Shown here: one piece after another, positions 7,587 to 17,231 of the stretch
Numbering within the stretch: the first letter of the stretch is position 1
How the letters are laid out: every line of letters starts with the position of its first letter
NCBI GenBank assembly: GCA_944386055.1
Contig: CALWZP010000009.1
Location: 1-64,000, forward strand
From: an uncultured Oscillospiraceae bacterium
GTDB lineage: Bacteria; Bacillota; Clostridia; Oscillospirales; Oscillospiraceae
DNA length: 64,000 nt
Direction of reading: 5' to 3'
The notes under the pieces: generated by a model
What the model was told of the DNA's origin: nothing
The model's input: the letters and a program-made list of their open reading frames with translations, nothing else
Database searches by the model: none
Program-made: the position numbers and the translations under genes

Positions 7587-9359
7587 ATGAACACAAAAAA
7601 AAGAAAGCTGCCCCTCTGGGCCCGCTGCCTGCTGGGCCTGGTGATCCTGGGGCTTGTCGCCTGCGTGTGGGAGTTCGCCTCCTCCCAGAACCCCTATGTC
7701 CTGCCGGTGAAGCGGGCGCTGCTGTACGAGGTGCTGAACCTGGACCCCATCTCCCAGTCCGCCCAGACCGCCGGCCTGGCGGAGGGCTACGCCGTCCAGT
7801 ACTATGCCAACGGCGCCCCCACCTCCGGCTTTGACCACCAGGCCGACCGGAAGGTAGTCTATACAGACGGTAATATCACCCGCTTAGTCAACTATCTGGA
7901 CGGCTATCTGCTGGACTTCCCGACGGGGACCACCTTTGACTTCACCCTCTCCCCCCTGTTTACCCGGGCGGAGGGGGAGGGCTTCGACGCCACCGTATCC
8001 CGGGAGACCGCCACCTATGAGAGTCTGAAGGATGTGGTCACCTTCGAGCTGTCCACCTTCCTCCCCTTCCTGTTCCACGACGAGACGGTGCCCAGCTATG
8101 TGGAGCACTACCAGTACCGCTTCCTGCTCAGCGAGACCTGGCAGCAGAACAACCGGGTGAGCGTGGAGCGCTGGACCGGGGAGAACGGCACCGATTTCAT
8201 CGCCGCTGTCCTCCAGGACCCGGGGGACGCGGTGTACGACGGGTACCTCTACGCCACGGTGTATACCGGCAGCCGGGAGTACCTGCGGGTGATGTGCCGC
8301 TTTGACAGCGGGGACACCGCTTTGCGGGACCAGCTGTGCGCCGCCATCGACTCCATGACCGTCTTCGCCCCCACCGGGGAGGGGGTCTACTCCACCGACT
8401 ATCAGCTCACCCTCCCCGACAGCTGGTCGGAGGAGACCGCCCAGCTCTTCCAGGACATCGCCGGGGGGGACCGGCTGCGCTGGGGCATCTTTACCCAGGA
8501 CATCTTCTCCACCGGCATCCAGGAGACGGTGCCCGCCCTGGAGGAGGATCTGGACTACACCTTCGATGTGATTCTGGCCTACATCCACTTCGGCACCGAT
8601 TTCCCCACCCAGTTCATGGAGGAGAACCGGGAAAACGGCCGCATCGTGGAGCTGACCTACCAGATCACCACCAACAACAACGAGGACATGTTCGCCCGCT
8701 CCCCCCTGCTGGACCTCTACCGGGGGGAGCTGGACGAGGAGATCCGCGCCTTTGCCCGGCAGGCGGCGGAGTGGGGGCACCCCTTCCTGTTCCGGCTGAA
8801 CAACGAGATGAACTCCGACTGGACCAGCTACGGCGGGGTGGTGAACATGGCCGACCCCCAGCTGTTCATCAGTGTGTGGCAGCGCATCTACGCCATCTTC
8901 CAGGAGGAGGGGGTGGACAACTGCATCTGGATCTTCAACCCCAACGACCGCAACGCCCCGCCCTCCAAGTGGAACGACTCCCTGGCCTACTGCCCCGGGG
9001 ACGAGTACTTCCAGCTGCTGGGGGTCACCGGCTATAACAACGGCACCTACTACACCCAGTGGAACGAGCAGTGGCGGGAGTTCGACACCATTTACGACGA
9101 GATCGAGGCGCTCTACCGGCCCCACTTCGGGGATTATCCCTGGATCATCACCGAGTTCGCCTCCTCCAGCATCGGCGGGGACAAGGTGGCCTGGATCGAG
9201 AACATGTTCGACCACATCGGGGACTATCCCAACATCAAGATCGCCGTGTGGTTCAGCTATGCCGACTTCGACGGGGACACCCCCGCCCGGCCCTACTGGC
9301 TGGATGAGACGGAGGAGACCCTGGCGGCCTTCCGGGATGGCCTGGCCCGGACCCAGTGA
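7587..9359 (+). CDS. Membrane-anchored GH26-family glycoside hydrolase (mannanase-like)
   Basis: The 590-residue protein has a charged N-terminus and one hydrophobic segment (about residues 11-30) with no clear cleavage site, so a signal anchor is likely. Residues about 40-270 form an uncharacterised outer domain. The C-terminal half is GH26-like: FRLNNEMNSDW carries the probable acid/base Glu407, and IITEFASSS the probable nucleophile Glu523. GH26 enzymes cut beta-1,4-mannan or related beta-glucans by a retaining mechanism. It is transcribed alone from a good sigma-A promoter, with GGAGG before the ATG, and no transporter or sugar regulator is adjacent. The role could be polysaccharide use or processing of the cell's own surface glycan. 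Substrate is not determinable here. Confidence 0.8.
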   Translation: MNTKKRKLPLWARCLLGLVILGLVACVWEFASSQNPYVLPVKRALLYEVLNLDPISQSAQTAGLAEGYAVQYYANGAPTSGFDHQADRKVVYTDGNITRLVNYLDGYLLDFPTGTTFDFTLSPLFTRAEGEGFDATVSRETATYESLKDVVTFELSTFLPFLFHDETVPSYVEHYQYRFLLSETWQQNNRVSVERWTGENGTDFIAAVLQDPGDAVYDGYLYATVYTGSREYLRVMCRFDSGDTALRDQLCAAIDSMTVFAPTGEGVYSTDYQLTLPDSWSEETAQLFQDIAGGDRLRWGIFTQDIFSTGIQETVPALEEDLDYTFDVILAYIHFGTDFPTQFMEENRENGRIVELTYQITTNNNEDMFARSPLLDLYRGELDEEIRAFARQAAEWGHPFLFRLNNEMNSDWTSYGGVVNMADPQLFISVWQRIYAIFQEEGVDNCIWIFNPNDRNAPPSKWNDSLAYCPGDEYFQLLGVTGYNNGTYYTQWNEQWREFDTIYDEIEALYRPHFGDYPWIITEFASSSIGGDKVAWIENMFDHIGDYPNIKIAVWFSYADFDGDTPARPYWLDETEETLAAFRDGLARTQ

Positions 9360-9367
9360 AACACATC

Positions 9368-9704
9368 GGCGCGGTTCCGGAGGCGGCTCGGCCCCCGGAG
9401 CCGCGCCCTGTTCCCCCATGCGGAGGCGGCTTTGGCCGCCTTCCGCATTTCATTTCCTGGATGGACCGCATCTGTCCGGCGGGGCGGGGCGCAAACCAGC
9501 GGACTGGGAGCGCGTCCGCCGGCACATTCTGAGGCCGGCCGCCGCTCCGCATATGGGGATCAGATGCCGCTCTCTCCGCAGCTTCCCCTTGCTTCTCCCC
9601 CTCCCCTGTGCTATGATGAAGATCCACACCCCACCCCGGATCCTCGGGGATGGGGCTTGTGCCGTCTTTTGATATCCATAATTTTCCTGTTTTTGAGGTA
9701 GCCC
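9368..9704 (+). terminator. Terminator region after the GH26 gene, then mfd promoter
   Basis: Two consecutive hairpins follow the stop: GGCGCGG..CCGCGCC (9368-9407) and ATGCGGAGGCGGC/GCCGCCTTCCGCAT (9418-9448, one mismatch). The second is followed by the weakly T-rich TTCATTTCC. The rest to 9588 shows no gene. A promoter TTGCTT (9589-9594), 17 bp, TATGAT (9612-9617) faces mfd. Confidence 0.6.
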
Positions 9705-12700
9705 ATGAATCTGCTCACTGCCATTTTGGATCGGATCCCGGAGTTCGGTCAGCTGCTGGCCGCCGTGGAAGGGGGCGCCTGCCCCGCGGCGGTGTCCGGG
9801 CTGGCGGCGGTCCACCGGGCCCATTTTGCCGCCGGCCTGCGCCGCCGTGGGGAGCGCCCCGTGGCGGTGGTGTGCGCCGACGAGCTGGAGGCCCGCCGTC
9901 TGGCGGACGACCTGTCCGCCCTGACGGGGGAGGAGGCCGCCCTGCTCACCGCCCGGGAGCTCACACTGCGGGACGCGGCCACTGTCTCCCGACAGTGGGA
10001 GCACCGCCGGCTCGGCCTGCTGGACCGGCTGAGCCGGGGAGAGGTCCCGCTGCTGGTGGTGACGGTGGACGCCCTGCTGCAGCCCACCATCCCCCCCGAC
10101 CTGCTGAAGCGGGCGGCCCGCACCCTGAAGGTGGGGGGCAGCTATGACCTGAACGGGCTGGCTGAGGCCCTCACCGCCGCCGGGTACGCCCGGTGCGACC
10201 AGGTGGAGGGGGTGGGTCAGTTCGCCCTGCGGGGCGGCATCCTGGACTTCTTCTCCCCTGGGGCAGAGGGGCCGGTGCGTGCGGAGTTCTTCGGGGATGA
10301 GGTGGACTCCATGGGGGCCTTCGACCCCATCTCCCAGCGGCGCACCGAGAACCTGGATCAGGCCCGCATCCTCCCCGCCGCCGAGGTGCTGCCCCAGCTC
10401 GCTCCCGGCGGCCTGGCGGGGCTGGCGGAGCAGCTGAAAAAGCTGGAGAAGGGGGCGGGGCCGGAGCTGGCCGCCACCCTGCGCCGGGACCGGGAATCCC
10501 TGGAGAACGGCCATGTCTTCCCCGCCATCGACCGCTATCTCCCCCTGATCTACCCCACCCTGACCACCGCCGCCCACTACCTCCCCCCCGACGCGCTCAT
10601 CCTATTTTCAGAGAGCAGCCGGGCCGTGGAGCGGGGCCGCACCTGCGCCTGGCAGGCGGAGGAAGACGCCAAACAGCTGCTGGAGGAGGGGCTGCTGGCC
10701 CCTCCCTGCACCCGGCTGATCCTCTCCTTTGAGGAGCTAACCCACCTGCTGACAGACTGGCCGGTGGTATATCTGGATCCCTTCCCCCTCTCCTCCTACC
10801 CCGCGTCCCCCCGGTGCCTGCTGTCGGTGACCGCCAAGCAGCTGCCCAACTACGGCGCCAGTCTGGAGACGGCGGTGTCCGACCTGTCCCACTACCGCGG
10901 GGCGGGGACGGGGACCATCGTGCTGTGCGCCAGCCGGCAGCGGGCGGAAAACCTCCACGGCCTGCTGCGGGAGCAGGGGCTGTCCGCGGGGCTGGACTTC
11001 GAGCTGCGCCGCCTGCCCGGGCCGGGAGAGATCCTGCTGACCGTGGGGGCGCTGTCCGCCGGGATGGAGTACCCTGCGGCCCGCCTGGCGGTGCTGGCGG
11101 AGGGCCGGGGCGGCCCGGCGAAAAAGCCCCGGCGGCCCAAGGCCGCCTCCAGCCGCCAGCGGCTGGAGAGCTACACCGACCTGTCCCCCGGCGACCTGGT
11201 GGTCCACGAGCACCACGGCATCGGCCGCTTTATGGGGGTGGTCAAGCTCCCCGCCGACGGGGTGGAGAAGGACTATGTGAAGATCGCCTACGCCGGCAGC
11301 GATGTTCTCTATGTCCCCGCCACCCAGCTGGACCTGATCTCCAAGTACATCGGCGGCGGCGAGGAGGGGCAGGAGACCCGGAAGCTCTCCAAGCTGGGGG
11401 GCACCGACTGGGAGAAGGCCAAGGCCCGCACCAGGAAGGCGGTACAGGACCTGGCCAAGGGGCTCATCGCCCTGTACGCCGAGCGGCAGCGCCGCCCCGG
11501 CTTCTCCTTCTCCCCCGACTCCCCCTGGCAGAAGGAGTTCGAGGAGGAGTTCGAGTACACCGAGACGGAGGACCAGCTGCGGTGCATCGCCGAGGTGAAG
11601 CGGGACATGGAGAAGCCGGTGCCCATGGACCGGCTTCTGTGCGGCGATGTGGGCTACGGCAAGACCGAGGTGGCCTTCCGGGCCATCATGAAGTGCGTGC
11701 TGGACGGCAAGCAGGCCGCCATCCTGGTGCCCACCACCGTGCTGGCCCGGCAGCACTACCTCTCCGCGGTACAGCGCTTCTCCAAATTCCCGGTGACGGT
11801 GGAGATGGTCAGCCGCTTCCGCACCCCTGCCCAGATGAAGCAGACCCTGCGGCGGCTGGAGGATGGGCAGATCGACCTGCTCATCGGAACCCACCGGCTG
11901 TTCCAGAAGGATGTGCGTTTCCACGACCTGGGACTGCTGGTGGTGGACGAGGAGCAGCGCTTCGGCGTCACCCACAAGGAGAAGCTCAAGGAGCTCTCCC
12001 GCCAGGTGGATGTGCTCACCCTGTCCGCCACCCCCATCCCCCGGACGCTGAACATGGCCCTGTCCGGCATCCGGGACATGTCCATCATCGAGGAGCCCCC
12101 CCAGGACCGGCAGCCGGTGCAGACCTATGTGCTGGAGCACGACTGGGGGGTGCTGGCGGACGCCATGCGCCGGGAGCTGGAGCGGGGCGGCCAGGTGTAC
12201 TACCTCCACAACCGGGTGGAGACCATCTCCCGCACCGCCGCCCGCATCGGGCAGATGCTGGGAGACCAGGTGACGGTGGACATCGCCCACGGCAAGATGA
12301 CCCAGGAAGAGCTGGACCAGGTGATGAGCCGCATGACCGACGGCGAGGTGGATGTGCTGGTGTGCACCACCATCATCGAGACGGGCATCGACATCTCCAA
12401 TGTGAACACCCTCATCATCGAGGACGCCGACAAGCTGGGCCTTGCCCAGCTCCACCAGATCCGGGGCCGGGTGGGCCGGTCCAGCCGGCGGGCCTACGCC
12501 TACCTCACCTACCGCCGGGGGAAGGTGCTCACCGAGGTGGCCACCAAGCGGCTGTCCGCCATCCGGGAGTTCGCCGAGTTCGGCTCCGGCTTCAAGATCG
12601 CCATGCGGGACCTGGAGATCCGGGGCGCGGGCAACCTGCTGGGCCCCGAGCAGTCCGGCTTCCTCATGAGCGTGGGCTACGACATGTACTTAAAACTGCT

Positions 12701-13220
12701 GGAGGAGGCGGTGCTCACCCAGCAGGGGGAGAGCCCTCCCCAGCGCACCGAGTGCGCCGCCGACCTCACCGTCTCCGCCAATATCCCCGACCGCTATGTC
12801 CCCTCTTCGGAGCAGCGGCTGGACCTGTACCGCCGCATCGCCCGCATCCGCACCGAGGCGGAGGCGGACGACCTGGTGGATGAGCTCATCGACCGCTACG
12901 GCGACCCGCCCCGGCCGGTGAACAACCTGATCTCGGTGGCCCTGCTCCGGGCCCAGGCCGCCCAGTGCGGCATCTCGGATATCCAGCAGAAGGGCGCCGA
13001 GCTGAGCTTCTTCCTGGACCACTTCGACCTGGAGCGGGTGTCCCGGCTGTGCGGCGGTACCGCATACCGGGGGCGGCTGCTCTTCTCCGCGGGGGAGAAG
13101 CCCTGCCTGGTGCTGCGCCTGCGGAAGGGGGAGGACCCCCTGCGCTGCGCCCAAAAGCTGGTGGAGGACTATGCCGCCCAGCCCGCCGGGACGGACGCCG
13201 CCCCCGCCAAGGCCCCCTGA
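9705..13220 (+). CDS. mfd: Transcription-repair coupling factor Mfd
   Basis: This 1171-residue protein is the full family length. In order it has the UvrB-like N-terminal module, the RNA-polymerase-interacting domain (SPGDLVVHEHHGIGRFMGVVKL, about residue 490), and the RecG-like translocase with Walker A GDVGYGKTE (647-655) and the DEEQ box (748-751). The QIRGRVGRS motif and the C-terminal TRCF domain follow. Mfd removes RNA polymerase stalled at lesions and recruits UvrA. It has its own promoter (9589-9617) and is followed 54 bp later by a PpiC-type foldase, an arrangement common in clostridia. Confidence 0.97.
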   Translation: MNLLTAILDRIPEFGQLLAAVEGGACPAAVSGLAAVHRAHFAAGLRRRGERPVAVVCADELEARRLADDLSALTGEEAALLTARELTLRDAATVSRQWEHRRLGLLDRLSRGEVPLLVVTVDALLQPTIPPDLLKRAARTLKVGGSYDLNGLAEALTAAGYARCDQVEGVGQFALRGGILDFFSPGAEGPVRAEFFGDEVDSMGAFDPISQRRTENLDQARILPAAEVLPQLAPGGLAGLAEQLKKLEKGAGPELAATLRRDRESLENGHVFPAIDRYLPLIYPTLTTAAHYLPPDALILFSESSRAVERGRTCAWQAEEDAKQLLEEGLLAPPCTRLILSFEELTHLLTDWPVVYLDPFPLSSYPASPRCLLSVTAKQLPNYGASLETAVSDLSHYRGAGTGTIVLCASRQRAENLHGLLREQGLSAGLDFELRRLPGPGEILLTVGALSAGMEYPAARLAVLAEGRGGPAKKPRRPKAASSRQRLESYTDLSPGDLVVHEHHGIGRFMGVVKLPADGVEKDYVKIAYAGSDVLYVPATQLDLISKYIGGGEEGQETRKLSKLGGTDWEKAKARTRKAVQDLAKGLIALYAERQRRPGFSFSPDSPWQKEFEEEFEYTETEDQLRCIAEVKRDMEKPVPMDRLLCGDVGYGKTEVAFRAIMKCVLDGKQAAILVPTTVLARQHYLSAVQRFSKFPVTVEMVSRFRTPAQMKQTLRRLEDGQIDLLIGTHRLFQKDVRFHDLGLLVVDEEQRFGVTHKEKLKELSRQVDVLTLSATPIPRTLNMALSGIRDMSIIEEPPQDRQPVQTYVLEHDWGVLADAMRRELERGGQVYYLHNRVETISRTAARIGQMLGDQVTVDIAHGKMTQEELDQVMSRMTDGEVDVLVCTTIIETGIDISNVNTLIIEDADKLGLAQLHQIRGRVGRSSRRAYAYLTYRRGKVLTEVATKRLSAIREFAEFGSGFKIAMRDLEIRGAGNLLGPEQSGFLMSVGYDMYLKLLEEAVLTQQGESPPQRTECAADLTVSANIPDRYVPSSEQRLDLYRRIARIRTEAEADDLVDELIDRYGDPPRPVNNLISVALLRAQAAQCGISDIQQKGAELSFFLDHFDLERVSRLCGGTAYRGRLLFSAGEKPCLVLRLRKGEDPLRCAQKLVEDYAAQPAGTDAAPAKAP

Positions 13221-13274
13221 CCCCACCCGTCATTCCCGCCGCCGAGCGGCGGCAAGAACCACAAGGAGGATACC

Positions 13275-14360
13275 ATGAAAGCACTGAAATCCCTTGCTGC
13301 CCTGGCCCTGACCGCCGCCCTGGCCGTCAGTCTGGCCGCCTGCAGCGGCGGCGGCCAGACCGCCAGCGACGACATCATCCAGCAGACCGCCGGCATCCCC
13401 GCCGACGAGGTCCTGTTCACCCTGGACGGGCAGGAAATCACCGCCGAGGAGTACCTGTACTGGGCGGCCTACTCCGCCGACTATCTGGTGAACTACTATC
13501 TGGGGTCTGTGGATAACCTGGACTGGAGCGATGAGAGCACGCTCAGCTTTGTGCGCACCAACGCCCTGGACGCCGTCTCCCTCTACCGGCAGGCCCAGCT
13601 GTACGCCGGGGAGCTGGGCATCACCCTCACCGAGGAGGAGCAGGCGGCCCTGGACGCCGACATCCAGGAGACCATCGACACCCTGGGCAGCGAGGAGGCG
13701 TACGCCCTGCGCCTGCAGCAGTCCGCCATCTCGGAGGAGGGCTTCCGGGACCTTCTCACCCGGTTCTACCTCTACTCCGCCCTCATCGACCGGCTGTACG
13801 GCCCGGAGGGGACCCAGCCCCTGACGGAGGCGGACCTGCAGAGCTACATCGACGAGAACGGCATCTACCGGGCCAAGCACATCCTGCTGCTCACCATGGA
13901 CATGACCACCGGGGAGCCCCTGGACGACGAGACCGTCGCGGCGAAGAAGGCCCTGGCCGACGAGCTGCTCGCCCAGCTGCGGGAGAGCGAGAACCCCCTC
14001 ACCCTCTTCGACCAGCTGATGAACGAGTACAGCGAGGACACCGGTCTGGAGGCCAATCCCGACGGCTACACCACCCAGGTGGGACAGATGGTCTCCGCCT
14101 TTGAGGACACTGCCCTGGCCCTGGAGGTGGGGGAGATCAGCGAGGTGGTGGAGAGCGAGTACGGCTATCACATCATCCTGCGCCTGTCGGTGGACCCGGA
14201 GGACTACCGCACCACCCTGGCCTCCGCCCGGCTGGACGACACCCTGTACCAGCGGGTAGACGGACAGACGGTGGAGTACACCGACGCCTATGACAGTCTG
14301 GACCTGGGGAATTTCTACACCGCCCTCACCGCCTTCCGGGAGAGCGTCTCAGAGGGCTGA
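13275..14360 (+). CDS. PpiC/PrsA-like peptidyl-prolyl isomerase lipoprotein
   Basis: The 361-residue precursor has a lipoprotein signal ending in the lipobox L-A-A-C (Cys23). It is followed by a Gly/Ser-rich linker, a helical SurA-like N domain, and a parvulin domain from about YRAKHILLLT (residue 199) to EYGYHIILRLS. Parvulin foldases on the outer face of the membrane help secreted proteins fold. It follows mfd with AAGGAGG before the ATG and is probably co-transcribed with it. The C-terminal 60 residues after the parvulin domain are acidic and helical. A specific client cannot be inferred. Confidence 0.88.
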   Translation: MKALKSLAALALTAALAVSLAACSGGGQTASDDIIQQTAGIPADEVLFTLDGQEITAEEYLYWAAYSADYLVNYYLGSVDNLDWSDESTLSFVRTNALDAVSLYRQAQLYAGELGITLTEEEQAALDADIQETIDTLGSEEAYALRLQQSAISEEGFRDLLTRFYLYSALIDRLYGPEGTQPLTEADLQSYIDENGIYRAKHILLLTMDMTTGEPLDDETVAAKKALADELLAQLRESENPLTLFDQLMNEYSEDTGLEANPDGYTTQVGQMVSAFEDTALALEVGEISEVVESEYGYHIILRLSVDPEDYRTTLASARLDDTLYQRVDGQTVEYTDAYDSLDLGNFYTALTAFRESVSEG

Positions 14361-14379
14361 TCCTCCCTTCCCGCGCTCC

Positions 14380-14414
14380 AAGCGGGCCTGCCCACGGCAT
14401 GGGCGGGCCCGCTT
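14380..14414 (+). terminator. Hairpin terminator after the PpiC gene
   Basis: A perfect 15-bp stem (14380-14394 with 14400-14414, AAGCGGGCCTGCCCA) with loop CGGCA. The following sequence is only modestly T-rich. Confidence 0.6.
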
Positions 14415-14533
14415 TCCGCTTGTCCGGAAAATTTGCCCGGCCCGGTCATAATTTCCCCCCGCCCCTTCTATACTGATAGGGAACTTGTCCCGGCCCGCCG
14501 GGACGACCCCACAGAAGAAGGAGCGTGGTCCCC

Positions 14534-17173
14534 GTGCGTCAATGGCACTCTCTCACCCCCCGCCAGGTCCTGAAGGAGCTGGACGCCTCTCCCGGCGGCC
14601 TCACCGGGCGGCAGGCCGCCCAGCGGCTGGATACATACGGGCCCAACCGCCTGCCTCCCCCCCGGCGGCCCGGCCTGGGGCGGCGGCTGTGGGGGCAGCT
14701 GAAGGACCCCATGATCCTGGTGCTGTTCTCCGCGGCGGCACTGTCCCTGCTGTCCACCGGCGGGGAGGATTGGATCGAGGCGGTGATCATCCTGGGCATC
14801 GTGGTGCTCAACGCCGTCATCTCCATCTCCCAGGAGGACAATGCCCAGCGGGCGCTGGACGCCCTGCGGCAGATGTCCGCCCCCCTGGCCCGGGTGGTGC
14901 GGGACGGGCGGACGGAGCGGGTGGACACCGGCGCGCTGGTCCCGGGGGACATCATCCTGCTGGAGGCGGGGGACCTGGTCCCCGCCGACGCCCGGGTGCT
15001 GGAGTGTACCGCCCTCACCGCCGACGAGTCCGCCGTCACCGGGGAGTCCCTCCCCGTCTCCAAATCGGCGGCGGAGTCCCTCCCCCCGGACACCCCTCTG
15101 GGCGACCGGGTGAACATGGTGATCTCCTCCACCGTCATCACCGGCGGCAGGGCCCGGTGCGTGGTCACCGGCACCGGCCTGGACACCGAGGTGGGGCGCA
15201 TCGCCCACCTGCTGCTGAGCCAGGAGGAGGGGGACACCCCTCTGCAGCGGAAGATGGGGGAGATCTCCCGCACCTTATCCCTGGTGTGCGTGGGGGTGTG
15301 CGCGGTGATGTTCGGGGTTGGCCTGCTGTACGGCGTGCCCATGCTGGAGATGTTCCTGTCCGCGGTTTCCCTGGCGGTGGCGGCCATACCCGAGGGGCTG
15401 CCCGCCATCGTGGCCATCGTGCTGGCCCTGGGGGTACAGCGGATGGCCGCCTACCACGCCATCGTGAAGAAGCTGCCCGCGGTGGAGACCCTGGGCTGCG
15501 CCGGGGTGATCTGCTCGGACAAGACGGGGACCCTGACGGTGAACAGGATGACCGTCACCCAGGTGTGGAGCCGTGGGGAGGCGGGGAAAAAGGCCACCCT
15601 GGTGGTGGGCGCCCTGTGCAACGACGCCGCCCCCCTCCCCCGCCCCGGCGGAGGCAGCGCCCTGGCCGGCGACCCCACCGAGGTGGCCCTGGCGGAGGCG
15701 GCGGCCCGGGCGGGGCTGGACAAGGCCCGGCTGGAGGCGGAGCACCCCCGGGCGGCGGAGCTGCCCTTCGACTCCCGCCGGAAGCGGATGACCACCGTCC
15801 ACCGGTGGGGGAGCGAGCTTCGGGTGCTGGTGAAGGGGGCCCCCGATGTCCTCCTGGGCCGGTGCACCCACATCCTGGACGGGCCTGAGGGGCGGGTGGT
15901 CCCCCTCACCCCCGCCCTGCGCCGGGAGGTGGAGCGGGCCAACGCCCGGATGGCGGAGGGGGCCCTGCGGGTGCTGGGCTGCGCGGTGAAGGTCATCCCC
16001 CGCCTCCCCGCCGGGGACGCGTCCCTCCAGTCGCTGGAGGAGGGACTGGTGTTCACCGGCCTGGCTGGGATGATGGATCCGCCCCGGCGGGAGGCCCGGC
16101 GGGCGGTGGCGCAGTGCCACGCCGCGGGCATCCGGCCGGTGATGATCACCGGGGACCACAAGCTCACCGCCATTGCGGTGGCCCGGGAGCTGGACATCTT
16201 CCGGCCGGGGGACCTGGCCATCACCGGGACGGACCTGGATTTCATGAGCCAGGAGCTGCTGGAGCAGGAGGTGCACCGCTTCTCGGTGTACGCCCGGGTG
16301 TCCCCCGAGCACAAGATGCGCATCGTCCAGGCCTGGCAGAAGCGGGGGGCGGTGGTGGCCATGACGGGGGACGGGGTGAATGACGCCCCCGCCCTGAAGG
16401 CGGCGGACATCGGCTGCGCCATGGGCATCTCGGGCACCGATGTGGCCAAGAGCGCCGCGGACATGATCCTCACCGACGACAACTTCGCCACCATCGTCAA
16501 AGCGGTGGAGCAGGGCCGGGGCATCTACGCCAACATCCGCAAGGCCATCCACTACCTCCTTTCCTGCAACATCGGGGAGATCCTCACCCTGTTTCTGGCC
16601 ACGGTGCTCAACTTCTCCCAGCGGCCGCTGGAGGCGGTGCAGCTTTTGTGGCTCAATCTGGTCACCGACTCGCTGCCCGCCCTGGCCCTGGGGCTGGAGC
16701 CGGTGGAACCGGGGGTGATGGCCCGGGGGCCCCGGGATGCCCGACAGCCCCTGTTCACCCCCGCCTTCACCTTCCGACTGGCCTGGCAGGGGGCTATGGT
16801 GGGGGGGCTGACCCTGGCGGCCTACTGGCTGGGGGGCTGGGTGCTGGCAGAGCCCGTCCGGGCGGACGCGGCGGCCAACACCATGGCCTTCGCCACCCTC
16901 ACCTTCTGCCAGCTGTTCCACGCCTTTGATGTGCGCAGCGAGGACCAGTCCCTGTTCCGCCTGGGGCTGACCTCCAATCCCGCCATGGTGAAGGCCTTTC
17001 TGGTGGGGATGGCCCTGCAGCTGGCGGTGCTGTGCCTGCCGCCCCTCATGGACGCCTTCTCGGTGTGCCCCCTGACCCTGCGGGAGTGGACGGCGGTGCT
17101 GATCCTGTCCCTGGTCCCGGTGCTGGTGTGCGAGGGAGAGAAGGCCCTGCGCCGGCGGCGGAAGCGGCGGTGA
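14534..17173 (+). CDS. P-type Ca2+-transporting ATPase, SERCA-like (type IIA)
   Basis: The pump has 879 residues. It has the TGES loop of the actuator domain, the phosphorylation motif SDKTGT (Asp329), and the hinge TGDGVNDAPALK. Ion-site motifs match the sarcoplasmic-reticulum-type pump: IPEGLP in M4, SCNIGEI in M5 and LNLVTDSLPALALG in M6. Residues needed for both calcium sites therefore appear present. It probably exports Ca2+ from the cytoplasm. The GTG at 14534 is preferred over a GTG three codons upstream because AAGGAG ends 10 bp before it. It stands alone between two terminators. Mn2+ or Na+ transport is a less likely alternative. Confidence 0.92.
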   Translation: MRQWHSLTPRQVLKELDASPGGLTGRQAAQRLDTYGPNRLPPPRRPGLGRRLWGQLKDPMILVLFSAAALSLLSTGGEDWIEAVIILGIVVLNAVISISQEDNAQRALDALRQMSAPLARVVRDGRTERVDTGALVPGDIILLEAGDLVPADARVLECTALTADESAVTGESLPVSKSAAESLPPDTPLGDRVNMVISSTVITGGRARCVVTGTGLDTEVGRIAHLLLSQEEGDTPLQRKMGEISRTLSLVCVGVCAVMFGVGLLYGVPMLEMFLSAVSLAVAAIPEGLPAIVAIVLALGVQRMAAYHAIVKKLPAVETLGCAGVICSDKTGTLTVNRMTVTQVWSRGEAGKKATLVVGALCNDAAPLPRPGGGSALAGDPTEVALAEAAARAGLDKARLEAEHPRAAELPFDSRRKRMTTVHRWGSELRVLVKGAPDVLLGRCTHILDGPEGRVVPLTPALRREVERANARMAEGALRVLGCAVKVIPRLPAGDASLQSLEEGLVFTGLAGMMDPPRREARRAVAQCHAAGIRPVMITGDHKLTAIAVARELDIFRPGDLAITGTDLDFMSQELLEQEVHRFSVYARVSPEHKMRIVQAWQKRGAVVAMTGDGVNDAPALKAADIGCAMGISGTDVAKSAADMILTDDNFATIVKAVEQGRGIYANIRKAIHYLLSCNIGEILTLFLATVLNFSQRPLEAVQLLWLNLVTDSLPALALGLEPVEPGVMARGPRDARQPLFTPAFTFRLAWQGAMVGGLTLAAYWLGGWVLAEPVRADAAANTMAFATLTFCQLFHAFDVRSEDQSLFRLGLTSNPAMVKAFLVGMALQLAVLCLPPLMDAFSVCPLTLREWTAVLILSLVPVLVCEGEKALRRRRKRR

Positions 17174-17181
17174 GCAGAAGA

Positions 17182-17230
17182 GCGGCGGGGCCGCGCCCAG
17201 TGTGGGCGCGGCCCCGCCGCATCCTTTTTT
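17182..17230. terminator. Strong terminator between convergent genes
   Basis: An 18-bp perfect stem (17182-17199 with 17203-17220) with a 3-nt loop, followed on the plus strand by ATCCTTTTTT. It ends the ATPase gene and may also affect the convergent exporter transcript. Confidence 0.9.
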
Positions 17231-17231
17231 C

